DNA from: Paracoccaceae bacterium
GTDB lineage: Bacteria; Pseudomonadota; Alphaproteobacteria; Rhodobacterales; Rhodobacteraceae
Reading direction: 5' to 3'
Assembly: GCA_004566265.1 (NCBI GenBank)
Contig: SPLB01000345.1
Location: 1-6,300 of the forward strand
Length of the DNA: 6,300 nucleotides
How positions within the stretch are numbered: position 1 is the first letter of the stretch; each line of letters opens with the position of its first letter. Both the position numbers and the translations under genes were made by a program. Below are positions 6,077 to 6,300 of the stretch, one piece after another. The notes beneath the pieces are model-generated. The model was not told the origin of the DNA. It saw only the letters and a program-made list of their open reading frames with translations, and did no database searches.

Positions 6077-6300
6077 GTGCGGCCTAAAATCGGTATCATC
6101 GGCAATTCTTACCTTGTGAATGACGAATACCTCGCCCATGCCGGCGGGACCATGAACTCCGAGGCCATTGCCGAAGTTTGCGGGTGTATGCCTTTGTTGA
6201 TCCCATCCGATCCGCGTTTTGTTTCGGTCGAAGAACTGCTCGAGAGTTTTGATGGTTTTCTGCTGACAGGCGGCCGTCCAAATGTGCATCCAAGCGAATA
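6077..6300 (+). CDS. PuuD-like class I glutamine amidotransferase (peptidase C26), N-terminal part
   Basis: The first 74 codons of a gene that continues past the right edge. The product begins MRPKIGIIGNSYLVNDEY, with a beta strand typical of class I amidotransferase-like domains. It continues with HAGGTMNSEAIAEVCGCMPLLIPSDPRFVSVEELLESFDG and then FLLTGGRPNVHPSEY, which corresponds to the conserved strand and turn of the C26 family (E. coli PuuD has a comparable PGSPSNVQPHLY). Family members hydrolyse gamma-glutamyl bonds, for example gamma-glutamyl-GABA in putrescine breakdown, using a Cys-His-Glu triad. The nucleophile elbow lies beyond the window, so activity and exact substrate cannot be judged. 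The GTG start at 6077-6079 is chosen because GGAG (6066-6069) precedes it by seven bases; the in-frame TTG at 6053 has no such site. It is separated from the GlcG-like gene by 139 structured bases, so it is probably a separate unit. Confidence 0.88.
   Translation, partial: MRPKIGIIGNSYLVNDEYLAHAGGTMNSEAIAEVCGCMPLLIPSDPRFVSVEELLESFDGFLLTGGRPNVHPSE

Noticed and set aside
1..6300. A new defence, mobile or biosynthetic system
   Set aside because: Every long open frame on a real coding strand is a recognisable housekeeping gene or a small membrane protein. There are no integrases, transposases, toxin-antitoxin pairs, CRISPR repeats, att-like direct repeats or visible composition shifts.

Overview
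The window reads as chromosomal DNA of an alphaproteobacterium, most likely a Rhodobacteraceae/Roseobacter-group organism. This rests on moderately GC-rich coding sequence, the protein-level character of the aminopeptidase N and malate synthase G, and a small membrane protein ending in HHFTSF, which resembles roseobacter proteins I recall. The genus cannot be fixed by eye. All coding regions look intact, apart from the gene cut by the right edge. I see no transposase, phage gene, CRISPR array, tRNA or rRNA.

Layout: (1) 62-3098, minus strand, is a two-gene unit. pepN (aminopeptidase N, 855 aa) is followed by a 158-aa two-helix membrane protein whose start codon lies inside the last codons of pepN (8-base overlap). 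(2) 3099-3309 is a divergent intergenic region. It carries a short tandem repeat, a pair of direct repeats 30 bp apart, and weak promoter-like hexamers. (3) 3310-5430, plus strand, is malate synthase G (706 aa). A perfect AGGAGG ribosome binding site places its start 72 bases downstream of the longest open frame, and a hairpin/T-tract terminator follows. (4) 5512-5937, plus strand, is a 141-aa GlcG/HbpS (DUF336) family protein whose Shine-Dalgarno sits in a perfect 12-bp palindrome. (5) 5938-6076 is a structured gap with two long hairpins and a pair of mutually exclusive helices, one of which would cover the next ribosome binding site. (6) 6077 to the right edge is the N-terminal 74 codons of a PuuD-like class I glutamine amidotransferase (peptidase C26).

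Functionally, malate synthase G condenses glyoxylate with acetyl-CoA. The adjacent GlcG-type protein fits the glycolate/glyoxylate context known from the E. coli glc locus, although no glcDEF genes are visible here. PepN and a gamma-glutamyl-GABA hydrolase-type enzyme both belong to peptide or amine nitrogen salvage. Overall this is a housekeeping region. I found no convincing new biological system. The observations most worth a second look are the structured leader of the C26 gene, the Shine-Dalgarno palindrome of the GlcG-like gene, and the repeats between pepN and glcB.
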